A stretch of DNA of 64,000 bases from Mucilaginibacter flavidus (GTDB lineage Bacteria > Bacteroidota > Bacteroidia > Sphingobacteriales > Sphingobacteriaceae), in the NCBI RefSeq assembly GCF_024055575.1, contig NZ_JAMXOE010000007.1, forward strand, positions 62,001-126,000. Reading direction: 5' to 3'. Both the position numbers and the translations under genes were made by a program. How positions within the stretch are numbered: the first letter of the stretch is position 1; the number at the start of each line of letters is the position of its first letter. The notes under the pieces were generated by a model. That model ran no database searches, was not told where the DNA came from, and saw only the letters and a list, made by a program, of their open reading frames with translations. This document shows, one piece after another, positions 60,960 through 64,000 of the stretch.

Positions 60960-61577
60960 TTATTTCGACAATGAGTTAATGTAGGGTACGCGCGTTGCTA
61001 TTGAACGCCCGAGCGTGATTTCATCCACATACTCCAATTCGCCGCCAAAAGCTATGCCCCGCGCTATGGTTGAAATAGTTATATCGAAAGACTTTAACCT
61101 TTTGTCCAGGTAAAAAATGGTAGTATCACCTTCCATTGTGGCACTTAGCGCGAATATGATTTCTTTTACATCATTTTCTTTAAGGCGGTCAAGCAGCGAG
61201 TCTACTTCCAAATCCGAGGGGCCTATTCCGTCCATTGGGGATATAAGTCCCCCTAAAACATGATATACCCCATTATATTGATTGGTATTCTCAATAGCCA
61301 TTACATCGCGGGTATCTTCCACAACGCATATAATGGTGTGGTCTCGTTTGTGCGATGCGCATATCTCGCATACCGGGTGGTCGGAAATGTTTAAGCAAAC
61401 CCTGCAGAACTGTATTTCGTTACGCAGTTTGCTTACACTCTTGCTAAACTTTTCTACGTCCTCCTTATCCTGGTTAAGCAGGTGTAATACAAGGCGTAAG
61501 GCGGTTTTTTGGCCCACCCCCGGCAGTTTAGCAAATTCGGCAACAGCATCTTCCAGCAACTTCGATGAAAAGTTCAT
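60960..61577 (-). CDS. recR: Recombination mediator protein RecR
   Basis: 205 residues. The helix-hairpin-helix [18 protein letters not shown] is at the N-terminus, the zinc finger is [16 protein letters not shown] (about 58-73) and the Toprim domain has [14 protein letters not shown] and [16 protein letters not shown], with a Walker-B-like C-terminus. With RecF and RecO it loads RecA onto gapped DNA. The 253 nt beyond its stop hold no feature I recognise. Confidence 0.97.
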   Translation of the reverse strand: MNFSSKLLEDAVAEFAKLPGVGQKTALRLVLHLLNQDKEDVEKFSKSVSKLRNEIQFCRVCLNISDHPVCEICASHKRDHTIICVVEDTRDVMAIENTNQYNGVYHVLGGLISPMDGIGPSDLEVDSLLDRLKENDVKEIIFALSATMEGDTTIFYLDKRLKSFDITISTIARGIAFGGELEYVDEITLGRSIATRVPYINSLSK

Positions 61578-61627
61578 GTTGCTAAATTAAAAAATAATAG
61601 GTAAATCGCTTAGAGTTCATTGTTAAT

Positions 61628-61676
61628 AGTTCATGGTTCATATAGAACAGATGTGAGCGGGCATGAACTATGAACC
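61628..61676. repeat. Short inverted repeat between recR and the symporter gene
   Basis: GTTCATGGTTCAT (from 61629) and ATGAACTATGAAC pair with one mismatch around a 22-nt spacer. It lies in the divergent promoter region of recR and the symporter, a GTTCATnGTTCA-type repeat often seen as a dispersed element. Confidence 0.6.
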
Positions 61677-61695
61677 ATCATCTATGAATTAATCC

Positions 61696-63192
61696 ATGTC
61701 TCCCGGAATATTACTAACATTTATCATCGGCTATTTCCTGGTACTGCTCGTCATCTCCTGGCTGACTTCCCGCAAATCAGCTGATAACGATACATTTTTC
61801 GTGGCCAACCGTAATTCCAAATGGTACCTGGTGGCTTTTGGGATGATCGGCACCGCTTTAAGCGGCGTTACATTTATCTCCGTTCCCGGCAAAGTAGGCG
61901 CACCAACCGGCGACCAATTTGAATATTTCCAATTTGTTTTGGGTAATGCAGTGGGCTTTGTAGTTATAGCTACAGTTTTGTTACCATTGTATTACCGGCT
62001 GAAACTCACATCGATATATAGTTATATTGAAGGAGCACTTGGGGTGTGGAGCTACAAAACGGCTGCTGGGATCTTTTTAATCAGCCGGGTTATCGGTTCG
62101 TCGTTCAGGCTTTATTTGGTGGTAATAGTTTTACAAAAATTTATTTTCGATAGCTATGGTGTGCCGTTTGCTGTAACAGGGCTGATATGCCTGGTACTGA
62201 TATGGAGCTACACATTTAAAGGCGGATTAAAAACCATTATAATTACCGATAGCCTGCAAACACTGTTTTTGGTGTCGTCGGTATTTTTGTCGATTTACTT
62301 TATTTGCAAGAGCCTGCACTATAATGTCTTTGAAGCCATAGATGCAGTTAAAAACAGCAGCTATTCTAAAATATTTTTCGTCAATGATTTTTTGACCAGC
62401 AAATTTCACTTTAGCAAAGCGTTTCTTGGCGGTTTGTTTATTACTGTTGCCATGACCGGCCTCGACCAGGACCTGATGCAAAAAAACCTGAGCCTGAAAA
62501 ATATCCGCGAAGCGAAAAAAAACATGTTTAGCTTTACTGCTGTATTTGTGGTGATCAATATTTTCTTTTTGTGCGTAGGAGCCTTGCTTTATATCTATGC
62601 GGCTAAATATGGCATCAAGGTTGAAAAAACTGATTACCTGTACCCAACAATTGCGCTGAAATATCTCGGACTTATACCGGCAATGGTATTTATGCTGGGG
62701 TTAACAGCAGCTACCTTTGCAACAACAGATTCGGCCTTGACTGCGTTAACCACTTCGTTTTGCGTAGATTTTTTAGGGTTTAACAAACGGGGCGATGTAA
62801 ACGGTAAGAAAATGGTGAGTACCCGTCACTATGTGCATATTGCATTTTCTGGGTTAATGCTGCTGACGATAATTATATTTAACGCTATAACCAATACCGC
62901 AGTTGTTAACGCCATATTTAAGGTGGCATCATATACGTACGGCCCACTGCTGGGGCTTTATTCTTTTGGACTATTTTTGGGTAAAAGGCAGGTGTTCGAT
63001 AAACTGGTGCCGTTTATCTGCTTAATATCACCAGCGATTTGCTACTATTTAAGCATGAACTCTGCCCAACTATTAGGCGGCTACATTTTTGATAACGAGT
63101 TGATAATAGTGAACGGATTAATTACGTTTGTTGGGTTGTGGATTACATCGTCGAAGAAGACTGAAATGAATTTAAATTATAACGGGGGCTAA
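61696..63192 (+). CDS. Sodium:solute symporter (SSS family)
   Basis: 498 residues with thirteen or fourteen hydrophobic helices. SSS marks: FFVANRNSKWYLVAFGMIGT near 36-55, GVTFISVPGKVG, RVIGSSFRLYL, GGLKTIIITDSLQT and the sodium-site helix GLTAATFATTDSALTALTTS (about 336-355). It imports an organic solute with Na+; sugars, amino acids and sialic acid are all known in the family and the sequence does not decide. It starts 118 nt from recR on the other strand. Confidence 0.9.
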   Translation: MSPGILLTFIIGYFLVLLVISWLTSRKSADNDTFFVANRNSKWYLVAFGMIGTALSGVTFISVPGKVGAPTGDQFEYFQFVLGNAVGFVVIATVLLPLYYRLKLTSIYSYIEGALGVWSYKTAAGIFLISRVIGSSFRLYLVVIVLQKFIFDSYGVPFAVTGLICLVLIWSYTFKGGLKTIIITDSLQTLFLVSSVFLSIYFICKSLHYNVFEAIDAVKNSSYSKIFFVNDFLTSKFHFSKAFLGGLFITVAMTGLDQDLMQKNLSLKNIREAKKNMFSFTAVFVVINIFFLCVGALLYIYAAKYGIKVEKTDYLYPTIALKYLGLIPAMVFMLGLTAATFATTDSALTALTTSFCVDFLGFNKRGDVNGKKMVSTRHYVHIAFSGLMLLTIIIFNAITNTAVVNAIFKVASYTYGPLLGLYSFGLFLGKRQVFDKLVPFICLISPAICYYLSMNSAQLLGGYIFDNELIIVNGLITFVGLWITSSKKTEMNLNYNGG

Positions 63193-63221
63193 AACTTATC
63201 CATACTATTTATTGTACTATA

Positions 63222-63269
63222 TAACTAATTACTTCTTCCGGGTTTTTCGGTCTTTACCGAATTCCCGGA
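63222..63269. repeat. Intergenic inverted repeat, CTTCTTCCGG family
   Basis: TCCGGGTTTTTCGGT (63237-63251) pairs with ACCGAATTCCCGGA (63256-63269). The flank AACTAATTACTTCTTCCGG resembles 9059-9083. It occupies most of the 92-nt gap between the symporter and LOG genes. Confidence 0.7.
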
Positions 63270-63284
63270 CTTCTAACTACTACT

Positions 63285-63992
63285 ATGACAGGTGAAGAAA
63301 AAATAAGACAAGCATTTGAGAATAAAAACTGGCAGGAAATTAAGGTAACCGACTCGTGGCAGATATTTAAAATAATGGCCGAATTTGTTGACGGCTTTGA
63401 AAAACTGGCGAAAATCGGCCCATGCGTGTCCATATTTGGCTCGGCACGCACGCATAATGATAACCCATACTATAAGATAGCCGAAGATGCCGCCCGTATT
63501 TTAACTGAACGCGGCTACGGCGTGATATCAGGCGGTGGCCCGGGTATTATGGAGGCGGCAAACAAAGGCGCCTACGAGGCCGGCGGTAAGTCGGTAGGGT
63601 TAAACATCGAACTGCCATTCGAGCAGTTCCATAATAAATATATCGACAGGGACAAAATACTGGAGTTTGATTACTTTTTTATCCGAAAAGTAATGTTTAT
63701 GAAATATTCGCAAGGCTTTATTGTATTGCCCGGCGGCTTTGGTACGATGGATGAATCTTTTGAGGCCATCACCCTGATACAAACCGGTAAAATAGCCCGC
63801 TTTCCGATCATATTTGTAGGGGTTGATTATTGGAAAGGCCTTTTTAACTGGGTTGAAGAAAAAATGCTTGCCCAGGAACATAACATACATCCCGACGATT
63901 TAATGCTTTACCGCGTAGTGGATACCGCCGAAGAAGCGACAGAACATATTTTCCGTTTTTACGATAAATATGTGTTGAAACCGAATTTCTAA
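63285..63992 (+). CDS. LOG-family (TIGR00730) Rossmann-fold nucleotide hydrolase
   Basis: 235 residues. CVSIFGSARTHNDNPYY opens the Rossmann fold, YGVISGGGPGIMEAANKGAY follows, and the LOG signature LPGGFGTMDESFEAI (PGGxGTxxE) is near 149-163. Arg in FIRKVMF is conserved. Family members are cytokinin-activating phosphoribohydrolases or nucleotide 5'-monophosphate nucleosidases and are often mislabelled lysine decarboxylases. Cytoplasmic. The stop is 8 nt before the window edge. Confidence 0.92.
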   Translation: MTGEEKIRQAFENKNWQEIKVTDSWQIFKIMAEFVDGFEKLAKIGPCVSIFGSARTHNDNPYYKIAEDAARILTERGYGVISGGGPGIMEAANKGAYEAGGKSVGLNIELPFEQFHNKYIDRDKILEFDYFFIRKVMFMKYSQGFIVLPGGFGTMDESFEAITLIQTGKIARFPIIFVGVDYWKGLFNWVEEKMLAQEHNIHPDDLMLYRVVDTAEEATEHIFRFYDKYVLKPNF

Positions 63993-64000
63993 GAATCATA

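Overview
The window comes from a Bacteroidota chromosome, most likely Sphingobacteriaceae and probably Mucilaginibacter or a close relative (inference). The basis is: -7 boxes of the form TAnnTTTG, lipoproteins and outer-membrane proteins of Bacteroidota type, a DUF3822 gene joined to rsmD, two-component-propeller hybrid-style sensors, a DUF6786/GH172 sugar cluster, and few Shine-Dalgarno sequences. I see no rRNA, tRNA, CRISPR array, intact IS element or prophage.

Layout. 0-12.5 kb holds the tail of an outer-membrane barrel gene, an Rrf2 regulator, a BNR-repeat lipoprotein, a MOSC protein, a secreted sugar isomerase-like protein, a GMC oxidoreductase, a YbjQ protein, a membrane-tethered winged-helix protein, a frameshifted secreted protein, a serine hydrolase, a DAACS symporter, a four-helix-bundle (S23) gene boxed by inverted repeats, and rplU-rpmA. 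12.6-25.7 kb holds a GT-C-like membrane protein, rsmD-DUF3822, an interrupted acyltransferase, a RecD-like helicase, an endolysin-like amidase with a membrane partner, and a sensor kinase / response regulator / AraC signalling module whose kinase and AraC genes each carry an in-frame stop. 25.8-37.3 kb is a molybdenum-cofactor island: mocA-like and xdhC, then moaA-moeA-moaC-mobA fusion-moeB, then moaE and moaD, then fdhD-DUF7009-FdhF/YdeP oxidoreductase. It supplies and sulfurates Moco for the YdeP-type enzyme encoded at its end. 37.3-44.6 kb is a sugar cluster: histidine phosphatase, FAH-family enzyme, DUF6786 lipoprotein, FucP-like transporter, SDR, lactonase-type amidohydrolase and GH172. 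It fits an oxidative, non-phosphorylative route for L-fucose or D-arabinose. 44.6-53.7 kb holds a PDZ aspartyl protease, a decayed small membrane gene, a second membrane-tethered DNA-binding-like protein, a large TPR protein, a Rieske oxygenase, YceI, a lipoprotein and a YciO-type protein. 53.8-57.5 kb holds trpD-trpF-trpB-trpA without trpE, trpG or trpC. 57.8-64 kb holds a KirBac channel, an SDR, a GT2, recR, a sodium:solute symporter and a LOG-family protein.

Three things stand out beyond gene content. First, five genes are broken by one or two lesions each, and most of the stops fit G:C to A:T transitions. Second, intergenic spaces are packed with several families of inverted repeats, which often abut or actually supply the stop codons of neighbouring genes. 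Third, a 17-bp palindrome sits at the same distance from the -7 region upstream of both the sensor kinase and the AraC gene, which suggests a shared regulator, probably the response regulator encoded between them.
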